A stretch of DNA of 64,000 nucleotides from Grammothele lineata (Eukaryota > Basidiomycota > Agaricomycetes > Polyporales > Polyporaceae), in NCBI GenBank assembly GCA_002150815.3, contig NDFF03000367.1:744001-808000 (forward strand). Reading direction: 5' to 3'. The notes beneath the pieces were generated by a model. That model did not search any database, was not told where the DNA came from, and saw nothing but the letters and a program-made list of their open reading frames with translations. Shown here piece by piece: positions 11,150 through 21,561 of the stretch (position 1 is its first letter; each line of letters begins with the position of its first letter). A program made the translations under genes and the position numbers.

Positions 11150-13764
11150 ACGTTTGAGAAGCTCCGTTTCGCGTTCCCGGACTCTGGTGTTGATACTTGG
11201 AAGACTGTCGAGTCTCACGCGGCGGAGCTCTCTGGCTTTCAGCCTCAGATCTTCCATTGCTGCGTCAATTCATGCTGTTGCTTTGTTGGCCCCCATGCTG
11301 ATCTCGAGGCGTGCCCGTACTGCAATACCACCCGTCTGAACAGCAAAGGCCGCCTGCGTCAAGTCTTCATTTATCTCCCACTCATACCTCGCCTCAAAGC
11401 CATGTTCCGCAACAAGGAGATGGCTCGACTCCTTCTCTATCGCGCACGCGATCACGAACACACACCGGGCGTTGTCAAAGACGTCATGGACTCTCGCCGG
11501 TATCAAACCCTGTGCCAACAGTTCGTGTCCGTCAGAGGAAGGACGCTCAACCACCGGCACTTTGAAGATGAGCGCGACCTTGCGATTGGGCTCTCAACAG
11601 ACGGCTTCGCGCCTTTCAAACGCCGTACGAAGACTGCGTGGCCGCTCATCGCTTTTCTCTACAACCTTCCTCCCGAGATCCGCTTTCATCTCAAGCATAT
11701 CCTGGGGCTTGGCGTCATACCAGGACCCAAGAAACTGGAAGACTTCGACTCGTTCCTGTGGCCGCTTGCGCAGGAGATGCTCCAGCTTGCCATCGGCATC
11801 CATGCCTATGATAGCCTTACCGATGAGTTCTTCGCTCTCCGTGCGTTCCTTTTGCTCGTTTTTGGCGACATTCCTGCGTTGTCGATGGTCATGCGCATGA
11901 AAGGTCATAACGGCCTTCTCCCGTGTCGGATGTGCAAGATCCGTGGTGTCCGAATCCCGGACTCTCGCAACCCCATCCACTATGTACCTCTAGATCGTGC
12001 ACGACATCCCAGTACGCAGCCCTCGGTTCTGAGGGGGCCAGCTTCCCCCCCTCAGTATGATCCAGCTCACCTCCCCCTTCGTACACACACCGAGATTCTC
12101 GACCAAGCACAACAAGTCCAGCGCGCACCAACTCAAGCCGAGGCCGAGCGACTCTCGAAAGAGTACGGCGTCAAAGGTGTCTCCCTTCTGAGTGCGCTTT
12201 CATCCATCTCATTCCCCCACTCATTTCCATACGACTTCATGCATCTCATCTTCGAGAATGTCATGAAGAACCTCATGCAGCTCTGGTCCGGTACATACAA
12301 GGACCTTGACCCTGGAACTGAAGAGTACCAGTTTCCGACAGCCATCTGGGAAGCCATCGGTGCCGCAACTGCTGAGTCTGGCGATTTTATTCCCGCCGCA
12401 TTCGGACCGCGCCCACCCAACGTCTCGAGCGACAAGATTTCTTGGACCGCAGACACACGCTCGTTTTGGATGCAATACGTCGCGCCGATCGTCCTCAAGG
12501 GAAGGTTCCAACGCCGCAAATACTACGATCATTTCGTCGACTTTATTTCCCTCATCCGTAAGTGCCTTGAGTTCGAGCTCAAGGATGAAGAGATCGAGCA
12601 AATACGAACGGGGTTTATTCGCTGGGTCCAGACGTACGAGCAGTAAGTGAACCGTCCGGCCGCAAATTTCGCGCGTTTGCTAATCTCGCAGTTGCGGCGC
12701 GCAGGTACTACTACCAAGGTGACCCGGAACGTCTACCGGCATGCCCATTAACGATCCACGCCCTTCTGCACATCGCAGACAGCATTCTCGAGGCGGGGCC
12801 AGTGTGGTGCTTGTGGGCCTTCCCTATGGAGCGGTACTGCGGCTCTCTTCAGCCAGCAATCCGCAACCGCCGCTTCCCCTACGCCTCTCTGAGCCGGCAC
12901 GTTCTTAACCAGGCCCGGTTAGGACAACTCAAACTCAACTACGGGCCACGCGTCCGAGACCAGCTGTTGCTTGCGGCGCCTCCGAGGACCTTTGGAACAT
13001 CGTTCGTGGGCTGTAAGTCTTTACTTTGTGTACCTTTCACATGTCCTGACATTCTACCCTCACTAATGTAGATTCGACTTGTGTCTTGCTCCCAGCATCT
13101 CGCGAAGTCTCCCTCTCGGGCGCGCTGCGTACGAAAGTCATAGGCGCATTGTGTACTCGATACACAAGCACTATTCCGTCTGATATATGCAAAGCCCTCC
13201 CGCCGGTTATTCGTCAGTGGGCCAAGGTACGCATCTTGAACGGTGGCGATACCATACGAGCGTCCGCGCTGGAGCATGGTGGAGAGGATTCGCGCGACGC
13301 AAGCTTTGTTCGAGTAAGCAGATTGTCTTGATGAAGTCGCGCTGGCTAGTACTGACTTCCGACGTACAACCAAACCGCGACAGTATGAGGCGATGGTTGA
13401 TAGGAACGCACGATCCGTGAACGCCCCGATAAACATGGTCGCGCGCCCGTTTTTCGGCCAGCTCCAGCAAATCCTGCAAGTCAACTTGCCAGCCATGCCA
13501 TCGGGCCGAGAGGTAGTCGCCCCACAAACCATTCTGCTTGCGGTTATCCAAGATTGCGAGATAAATGAGGCCACTCGTACTCAGGCTGAGATCGACCTCG
13601 ACATTCGATACATCACTCGTATGGGAGCCCTCCAGGTAGTTGATCTGCAGACGGTCCAGTGTGTTGTAGGGCGCGTGAAGGATCGAGGCAAGTATGTGAT
13701 CATTGACCGAAGCGGGACTCTGGCACGCGCAATCTTCGTCGACGATGATGGAGATAACGCGTAG
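11150..13764 (+). CDS. Tnp2-family (CACTA, Transposase_21) transposase
   Basis: Exons about 11150-12642, 12705-13012, 13072-13313 and 13384-13764, joined in phase with no stop (about 808 residues as read). A zinc-finger-like region comes first (FHCCVNSCCCFVGPH, then ACPYCNTTRLNSKGR), followed by YLPLIPRLKAMFRNKEMARLL, GLSTDGFAPFKRR (first acidic residue of the DDE core), FGDIPALSMVMRMKGHNG, CRMCKI, SFPYDFMHLIFENVMKNL and GPVWCLWAFPMERYCGSL. These are classic landmarks of Tnp2 transposases. The frame closes just upstream (TGA at 11141), so one or more short 5' exons are probably missing from this model; the likely acceptor is ..CAAG before 11150. Nothing in the read part suggests decay. Terminal repeats were not identified. 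Confidence 0.8.
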
Positions 13765-15974
13765 ACATACAGGTACCTGCCTCTCATATTATTGCAGCAT
13801 GTACTAGTACTGACATGGGGGTACCCGCTTGCGAGGGCTCATGCATGAAACATAGCTAGTACGCACCGTGGGGGTCCTTCGCACTTCGATCTCCGAGTAC
13901 ACCATCTTGCCGCCGTCGCCTACCACCATCCAATCCCTGTTGCTCATATCCTGCACCCATCCGCCCTTCCGTCGCCTGCCGCTCAGTGAGCATGCATGTG
14001 TTGTGCTACCCGCATCCCTCACGCTCACACGCACTCGCGCGCATTCGAGGCCAGATGTCAGAGCGACCATGTGAGGGCGACGACGCGCGCCGTGCACCTG
14101 TAAATATACATACCTGTACCCGCCCCTCCGTTCCCCGACATTCTACGCCACTATAGAGCATAGACCTTACATGCTGAATAGAAGTTGGTTCGCCTTGATG
14201 TCAGGTTCCGCGTAGACGGGTGTTCGAGGGGGAGGACGAGGCGAGCATAAGCAGCAAGAAGTCGTACAAACACTCGCGTTGAAGCGAGTTTGCAGCATCC
14301 TCCTAGGCGCAGATGATTCCCACGACGCGCGTCTCGGGACTCTGCCGCACATGACTTTTTTCGACACCCTTGCTCGAAACCCGAAATCCCATACGATTCC
14401 CTACCTTTTCCTGACATCCCAATTTCCACCCACTTTATGTGGTGAAACGGAAATTTCGACATCTATCCTCGGAACTTGCGCGACAGATCGGGCGCGTAGT
14501 GGCCATGCCTGGACGCTACACTCCGCCGGATAGTGGTGGCGGGAGTCGCAAAGGGCGCGTTGCGCGGGTGGTAGTGGTAGTGGTGGTCGCTCGCCACAGT
14601 TCAGGACGAGGGAGAGTTGTCTCTCGTCTGAGCGCAGGTAACAGAAGAAAGAGGGAAGGAAGATGGGTCTATCGAGGAGAGAAGGGACGTGGGTTTATAT
14701 CACGGCGCCCAGGCCCTGGAGGCTGCCTGAGGCTGTCCATCCACGACAGGTGATTTCACGGCAGGAGGCTTACCCTCCAGCCCACGCCCCTTCTATTCGG
14801 GTCCCGGGCGAGGTCAGCCGCGCGGTGTCCGTGAAGTCGAGTATGACGACAACGTCTCTCAACCGCTTTTCGGAACGGCGGACTTGAGGCTGATACCGAG
14901 CGGTGGCGTCGATGCGGAGAGCGGGGGACTTACCGAGGGTGGCGTATGTCGGGCTTCGGCGCACGTTGGCTTCCCCGCCGACTCGACTCGGAGCGGCGGG
15001 TACTGGTCCCGAGGGCCGCGGAGAGGCCTGCGCCAGGACCACCAGCCACCAGCCACCGGTCGCTGGCGACCCTACCTCGGGGGCGTCTTGAATCGTGGGC
15101 ACTCTGTTGCCTAGAGTCCCCGAAGCCGCTTCCTCGTGTCTCTCAGCCTTTCTTGTTCAATCTGATTCATGTACAGTGTATCTTGATGGTCGACCCCACA
15201 AGCCCAGTAATCTGCGAGGCTACTGTGTGAGAAACCGACCAAAATGGACTGGGCATGCTACTCACAAATTTCCTTGACGTCTTCTTGAGGTGTCTATGTA
15301 CTGCAAAACGACTGAGACTAGGCGAACATTGGTGTACGAAGGACTGACATACCCTTGATGGGTGTTGTCGGTTTTGTTGTCGGCGTTCTAAGGACAGGGT
15401 GTCAGCCAGTCAAGGACAAATTCCCCGTCGCCATGTGCGGGACGTTTCGACCGAAAGCCTGCACGACGTATGGCGGCGCACCGGGGAGAGCGGAACTACG
15501 TACGAGGTCAGGCTCACACGGGGACAGGCGGCTCAGAGCATGAGGAAGAAGGCAGTCGTGAAGATGAGGCGTTCTTATAGGAAATGGCTCAGCGCTCGTT
15601 CAGAGACTTGAGGACACGTTGTGTTCTGGCTCTCATGCTGGTGTATTGCCCAGACAAGCTGCACGTTTCTGAAGAGTTCCCAGCTTTTTGCGCCACCGCG
15701 TTGATACCGGCGCAGAAGCCAGGAGCGTGCAGCAATTTTCTGACGTATCCTACACGCGGATCTACGCTTCTGTGTGTATGTGGAGGCAACCCTGTTTCTG
15801 TTTTGCGGGTCAGGGAGTGTAGCCGCTGATATACCCGACGAAGTGCTGTTTGACTGACCTGGGCTCTGATCAGATTGCGAAACACAGTTCGGAACTGTTC
15901 GTTTATCAAGACGGCATACAGAGCGATGCGCTACCGGCATGTCCTGAATTCAGCACGCGAAGTTCATAAGGGTG
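13765..15974. other. Long intergenic stretch, no gene recognised
   Basis: Both strands were read in all frames. Open frames are short, lack family motifs and do not splice into anything recognisable. The part at 14500-15110 is GC-rich, with purine runs such as GGTAGTGGTAGTGGTGG. It may hold the 3' terminal part of the Tnp2 element. Confidence 0.5.
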
Positions 15975-16310
15975 GGGTGAGAGGCGTCGGCGAAGCCGGG
16001 GTCCTCCGGCGCGTTGTCGCCGGGTCGGCAACGGTCGGCACCGTGTGTGTTCCTGTTTACGGCAGTGGCTGTCGTTGCGCGTCCGCCACTGACCTGGACT
16101 TCGAGTCTCAGCTGGATCTGCACGCCAGCCTCCAGATTGATCATGTCCGCCTTCACCAACGACGCACCGCTGAGACCTACATTACCGTCCACAGCCTTAT
16201 TGTCGCAGCTTGCGTGAACCGACTCCAACTAACGAAGACACCGATCAGGTTCACGCCACATACGGTCGTCGGGTCGCCAATATCATAGTGGTTTCTTGTA
16301 GGCCTTCTGC
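15975..16310 (-). pseudogene. Possible relic of the secreted protein family seen at 31108
   Basis: Reading the - strand gives DIGDPTTVCG (about 16267-16296), then in another frame VDGNVGLSGASL and LEVQVSGGRATT. The gene at 31108-31917 has TLGDPQLNCG, VDSNFGISVEG and SVQYSIPPGRQA in the same order and rough spacing. Frames do not connect without shifts, so if homologous it is broken. The resemblance is short and could be chance. Confidence 0.3.
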
Positions 16311-16627
16311 GCCACCCTTTTCCCTTCACTTTCTCATAGCCTTCTGCTATTCTGAAGCTCTGGAACGCGTTGGAACGTCGTCGTCTGCCAAGCCTAATAA
16401 CATCGAAGCCGCGATGCAGCGCCCGAGGACGCGATAGCGATAATCGCCACAATAATCGGCCCCCATCTGCGCTAGAAGACACCCACGCCAGCCGCTCCCA
16501 GCCTCTCCTCGCCTCCAGTGGTCCGAATAGAGCGAAACCCTTGTTCTAGATCTGCGCCCGTCTCAAACGGGCGAGGCTGACTCGGACGCCACCCGCCCCC
16601 GAAGAGTCCAGCCTCCGGGCCTCCGAG

Positions 16628-16635
16628 TATATAAA
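16628..16635 (+). promoter_or_regulatory. TATA box, TATATAAA
   Basis: Lies 43 bases before an ATG in strong context (CACCATG, 16678) with a CT-rich leader (CTCGTCTCCCGTCTCC) between. This is the standard layout of highly expressed basidiomycete genes. Confidence 0.6.
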
Positions 16636-16677
16636 CCTGGCTCGTCTCCCGTCTCCTCTTTCCTCAGATCCACCACC

Positions 16678-17460
16678 ATGTCCTCCCCGCTCTCTCACGA
16701 TTTCTTACATGCGCATCACAGCGTACTGTGAGAGATAGTCAGCGCGAAGGGGTCGACTAGGATCTCAACCCGCGGCCTCTTCAGGTTGTGGGTCGTGCAC
16801 CGCGACGCGTGCCCATCGGTCGCGGACGCGGTGCGCGCGACGCCAAAGAGGTGTGTTCGTCCTTCGTTACACTTCCGACGTCTCCGTACTGATAATCACT
16901 ACCAGCGTCAAGCCTTCGGTCCAAGCTGGACACTACTTATCCGAGCTCGGATGCCAGCCTTTGGACTCAGGGCCCACGGCGCGCTCGCCACCACACACCA
17001 CCACACGCATCAACGAGCGCGTCGTCCTCGGCATGGCAGGGTCGTCTCAGCGTACGTCTTCCCCCCGTACCTTGCTTCGTGTATACCTACCCACCCTATG
17101 CTCGCCACACAGAAGGCATATACGCCCCACCATAGGCATATGTCGACCGCCCCGCCGCCCGTCGAGGGTAAGCCCATCACATCGTGGTGGCGCTCGACGT
17201 TCGCGCACGCGCGCTCAGGCTCCTGTCGCTGCCACACCCGAAGTCGCAGCGACAGACGAGCCAACGCCTTTCCGGTCCAGCCACCTGTCGGGGACGGGCG
17301 GCTCGGATTGTGCGGAGCGTGCGTGTCGCACTGCTGGGCTGAGCTTGCGACTGGTGAGTTACTCCCTCTTCGCTCATGTCTTGCACTAGAGGCTAACTCA
17401 AGTTATGTCTTGTAGGTGGGCCAGGCTGGTCACGGTAGTCTCAAGCTCGGATGATACGAG
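16678..17460 (+). pseudogene. Unrecognised multi-exon gene with an in-frame TGA near its start
   Basis: The ATG at 16678 follows a good TATA box and Kozak context. The frame runs 17 codons to TGA at 16729-16731, then stays open through KGSTRISTRGLFRL to a donor at 16851 (AAAGAG|gtgtgt). The next acceptor at 16905 restores an open exon that continues into Pro/Thr/Ala-rich text (APVAATPEVAATDEP, about 17219-17265). One base change (CGA to TGA) would explain the stop. I recognise no domain. Alternatives: a start downstream of the TGA, an unseen intron covering the stop, or chance openness in GC-rich DNA. Confidence 0.35.
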
Positions 17461-17740
17461 GTGCGTGTTCGACCCGGGCTATATCACGCTGACTTGGGCT
17501 GCTTAGGTCGATGCAAAGGAGGTCAGAGGTCGAGGCGAGAAACATAACGCTGGGTGTGCTACTAACGGGATCCACACGTGTATTTAGCTAAATTCGATCA
17601 ATATATTTCGTTTTTGTGGGATGCCATGAAGCTGCGCGGACTGCGTAGTAATGATAACAATATTTACGCAGCTTGTACAACGAAATGACCTCGTGGTGCT
17701 TGGCTAGTCAATATGTGCGAGGAGAAAACACGCTGTATAT

Positions 17741-20006
17741 TCACACGAGATCAACCGCAGATGTCGACGCCTGCGATGGTTGCTCGAGATCATGACGTCG
17801 ACGGAGGTGGTCCGAGTCGTCGGCATCGCGAAGGAGGACGTTGGGAGAAGCATCGTCCAGAACGAATTCCGGATCCTTCATCTCTACGTCGTCGGAGACA
17901 GGCTGGAAGGCGCGACGCGACGAGGACGTAAGCCTAGACCCGCGACGATGGCAGTTGCCACACCGTACGCGAGACACGTACCAAAGAGCCAGGAGCCACA
18001 GCGGTGCCGGAACCCTGAGTCTTGCTCGCGGTGCCGAGGACGACGGTGTCGGAGGCGAAGCGGAGCGTGCTGGGCTGCGCACCGCAGGAGCACGCGCCGT
18101 CGTGGCGCCGGCGGATGTAGTCGCGCGAGTTGAGCCTGTGCAGGGTTCCGTCAGGATTCGGGAAGGGAGTGGGCGAATGAACGAGGACGTACGCAATCAG
18201 GACGGAGTTCGAGTACACTGTGTGAGAGGAGGGTGAGACGAGAACGGTATGGGAGGTGGGGTGAGGACGGTACCTTGTTGGCTGACGAGTAACGAGGATG
18301 CGAAGACGATGCCGCGGGGATATGCTGCGGTCTATCGTAGGCCTTAAGCACTAGTTCTCATGAACTTGCATGGCAGAATGGACATACGAGAGAGATAGAC
18401 AGGAGGTTGAAAACGCTGGAAGTGCCAGGTTTGCTTGAGCGGAATCACACAAACATACCAGGCGGGAGCTTCCTCACCAGTTGAGCATGCCTGGATGAGA
18501 AGCAAGCTGGTAAGAACGGCAGCACATTAGGAAGCACGCGAGGAGGATCGTACCTGTTGTTACCGTGTACTTGATCAACAGGTCTAGCATCGAATCGAAT
18601 CTACCCAGTACAATCATAGGAGTCAGCGCCAGCTCGTGAGAAGACGGTATCCGTCACAGACCGTTTGCCTCCTGTGCGGTTGGTGTAGAACGAGTAGAAC
18701 AGCACGCAGGTGAGAGCGACATCTCCACCGAGGATTAATGCGGAGCCTGCAGCTGCAAGCCACTATCATGGGATTGTAAGAGCTGAGGAAGATAGCATGA
18801 AGGATGCGAAGGACGTACGCCGCCTGTACTTTCGGACTTCGACAGGTCTGCTATCTGGAAACTAGGGAGAGACCCCGAAGACGTCAAGATTAACGCAAAT
18901 ACAGCTGGGTTTGCACATACGCTTGCACAGCGACCGCTAGAACAGAGATGGTCAGCGTGCGGGCTCTAGGTTCTGATGTTTGAGCGCATACTCATGTAGA
19001 AACCTGATGTATGGGTTGGTATGTGAGTCCGGTAGTCGACGACGTCTAGAGCGGCGAAAGCACGAACCAGCAGCGACGAGGATTGCGGTCATCTGCGTGG
19101 ATATATGAGCGTCGGCTGCCAACTTAGAACAATAATGAACAGTGCTCACAGCTATTGCGACTACTACACGTAGACGGAACTTGCTCACTGATTATACTTT
19201 CTGTCAATAATGTATCTAGGAAGTCGGTAGTGTCAGACTGACGCATGAACGCGCGGTGTCCGAAAAAGCTGCGAGGGCACTATGGAGTGAGTATGGTACG
19301 TGGCGCACATGAGTATACGCACCTTTCTGAAATTAAGAGGCTAAGAGACTAGCAGGAAATCGCGGTCTTGGTAAGTCATGAACGGAAAGTTTCTCTCCAA
19401 GAGCCGACTCACGCCGAATATTGGGACAAGCTGAAAGACATAACGTATGAGCAACCTTCGCGCAAATGATATACAGGTTTCCGTGACTTGCCTTCGAAGA
19501 CCACACCGCACTCTGTGCGAGGATGTCCGGGTTCATGAAGTTGAGAACTGAATAATAATAGCTGGTAATGACCACCTCCGCGTATCATTGACACTGATGT
19601 TACGAATAGTCAGAGTTGGCCTCACCATGAATGTATGGTGAACACAGTCGTTAGTGTTTGCAGAACTCTGATTTGGAAGTTGAGTGGCTACACGGATAGG
19701 CCGCCAATGTCTAGGTAGGTGTAACGCTTACACAATCGCAGTGACCTGGCAGGATGACGTTGTTAGACATCGTCGCTCAGAAAGAGCATAACATACCTAC
19801 CCAGAGTTTGAGAAGGAATCGATCCCTGGAGTAGCGCCGGAAATATGTGATGGTGCTCTGCAAGAGCATCCCTTCAAGCCTATAATGAAGCCAATCAGTG
19901 CATTGCGTCCTCTTATGTTGAATAGCAGTACGTACAACGCGCCAATGAACGAGCCCAAGAGCCAGGCACCGAAATCAGTCTTGCTTGACGGCGGAGGAGG
20001 CGGCAT
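17741..20006 (-). CDS. DUF6534 multi-pass membrane protein, copy 1
   Basis: Basidiomycete-specific membrane protein of unknown function (DUF6534 family). Reading from ATG at 20006: TDFGAWLLGSFIGAL, splice, LEGMLLQSTITYFRRYSRD, then VVLQTLTTVFTIHS, YYYSVLNFMNP, VWSSK, LVPIFG, VVVAIA, a short LILGGDVALTCVLFYSF segment, FDSMLDLLIKYTVTTG, YSNSVLIA, LNSRDYIRRR and an acidic hydrophilic tail ending SAVDLV. The hydrophobic stretches fit about seven helices with a cytoplasmic C-terminal tail. Many exons are very short. One intron starts AAG|GCAAGT (donor at 19491, - strand), a GC-AG intron with an ideal GC-donor consensus. Two relatives with the same junctions lie at 28409 and 58053. Not every junction between 18350 and 19320 could be fixed, so a hidden defect there is possible. 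Confidence 0.7.
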
Positions 20007-21561
20007 GGTCCCACAACTTGGTGGCTTGGCGTGGCTTGAAGGGGTACTCGAACGCTAGCAGTGGACAGGGAAAACCGCAGTCCTCAGGGGGGCGATAGAG
20101 GTGTATATATGACGGAGTGCTGATGGGCCTCTCTGTATGGATCTGAGAATACGCTCGTCGCTGTGCTAGAGATGATGTGATGTTGAGGTAGACCTCGCCT
20201 AGTCGGTGCTGATGAAGGCGCCGTGCACGGCCGCAATCTGGCGACTCGTGCTTCGCGACTCGCGAGCATGCGTTGTGGCGTGCAGTCTGCTGGACTGTAC
20301 AGTGATAGTACTGCGTTTGGGCTCTCGTGCTGCCATGACATCCGGACGGTGACGGAGGTTGCGCAGGGTTCGATCCACCAATGGGTCCACTGCTGAGGGC
20401 ACGACGAGGAATGTGGCGTACGAAAGTTCAAGCTTCAGTCACATGATTATCTTCGCAGCTGTTCGGTGCCCTCTCCCGAAGGTAGTGGACTAATCCCTTC
20501 GAGGCTCGCGCAGCGGGAGCCGTTAGTGAAGGTGCCTAGACCTTGGTTAGAAACGTGATGCGCCCGCCCGCACAGAGAGGCAAGATACTCGCATAGGTTC
20601 ATCATCGTTACTGGTTGCGAGGAAGGCCAAGCAACCAGAGGTGACCGATTGGATCCTTGAGACGTCGAGCGATGTAAAGTTGTTCTTCAAAACTGTAGGC
20701 CCGTTGTACAGGCGGATCCATCACCTTTTGTTCAAAGTTTTTGCTCTGCTCCCAGTCGCACCGACTCGAGCAAAACGGTGCTATGGTGCACGTCACTTAG
20801 ACGCCGCCAACTTTGGACATCATTACGTAAGCGGCAAAAGCCAAGGGAGATGGGCGCTTGCCATCTGGTCGGTCACGAAAATCTTCGAAAAAGGGTGTAA
20901 ACCCTTTCTAATAGTGCCTCGTTGTAAACGCATGAAGTTTAGAGGAAGCTGCATGCATAGACACAAGCAAAAGTGAGCAGGTCAGCTCGCCGCACTGATA
21001 TTCCGGTACTGGGCGCTTACCATATATGGTAGTGACGGCAAAATCGGAAAGGTCAACTCTGTCAATTTTGAAGGTATCAAAAATCCCTCTTGTAGAATTG
21101 TTCCTACATCAATTCTAAGCACTTCTACAAGAGGAATAAGAAATCCGGCATGTTTTAGGCGCTCTGGGATTGGTGTTCAAAGTTGGTGGCGTCTAGTTGA
21201 CGTGCACCATACTTATGAGCATTTGAAAGGCGAAGCTGGCATCAGAGGTTCGAGGAATGGTCAGAAGCCGGAATGATGATCGCGATGTTGTTGGCTCAGG
21301 TCCCAGGACAGAATGAAACGGGGGCTCGTGGCAACGGCCGGTCCTGTACTTCTCTCTAGGCGCTCACGCTCACTTCATCCCGAGGTTCGAGCCCCGCATG
21401 ATCCATTTTTGAAGTCTTTCCTATATCGCTTGCTTGACAGTCGGTGGGGTGGTGCCGCTCCAAGAGTGGTCCAAAAGTGCTATCTCCGTGTAAAAATATC
21501 ATATTAGATGTTGTACAAGTACTAGCCGAACGACAGGGCATTTAGTGAAGCTAATGGAGGC
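20007..21561. other. Intergenic with a MITE-like inverted repeat
   Basis: No gene recognised. The inverted repeat is listed separately. The interval separates DUF6534 copy 1 from the 3' end of the GMC gene. Confidence 0.5.
20782..21211. mobile_element. MITE-like element: 38 bp inverted arms plus internal hairpin
   Basis: Arm 20782-20819 (TATGGTGCACGTCACTTAGA...) matches the reverse complement of 21174-21211 (TATGGTGCACGTCAACTAGA...) with about five differences. Inside lies a second palindrome: CCTCTTGTAGAA (21086-21097) against TTCTACAAGAGG (21123-21134), a 12 bp stem with a 25-base loop. Size about 430 bp, AT-richer than its surroundings, no coding capacity. No target-site duplication was evident, so the true ends may lie outside the arms. 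Confidence 0.55.

Noticed and set aside
21310..21400. tRNA-like A box (TGGCAACGGCCGG) and B box (GGTTCGAGCC)
   Set aside because: The T stem has a mismatch and no acceptor stem pairs with the 3' side, so a folded tRNA is not supported.
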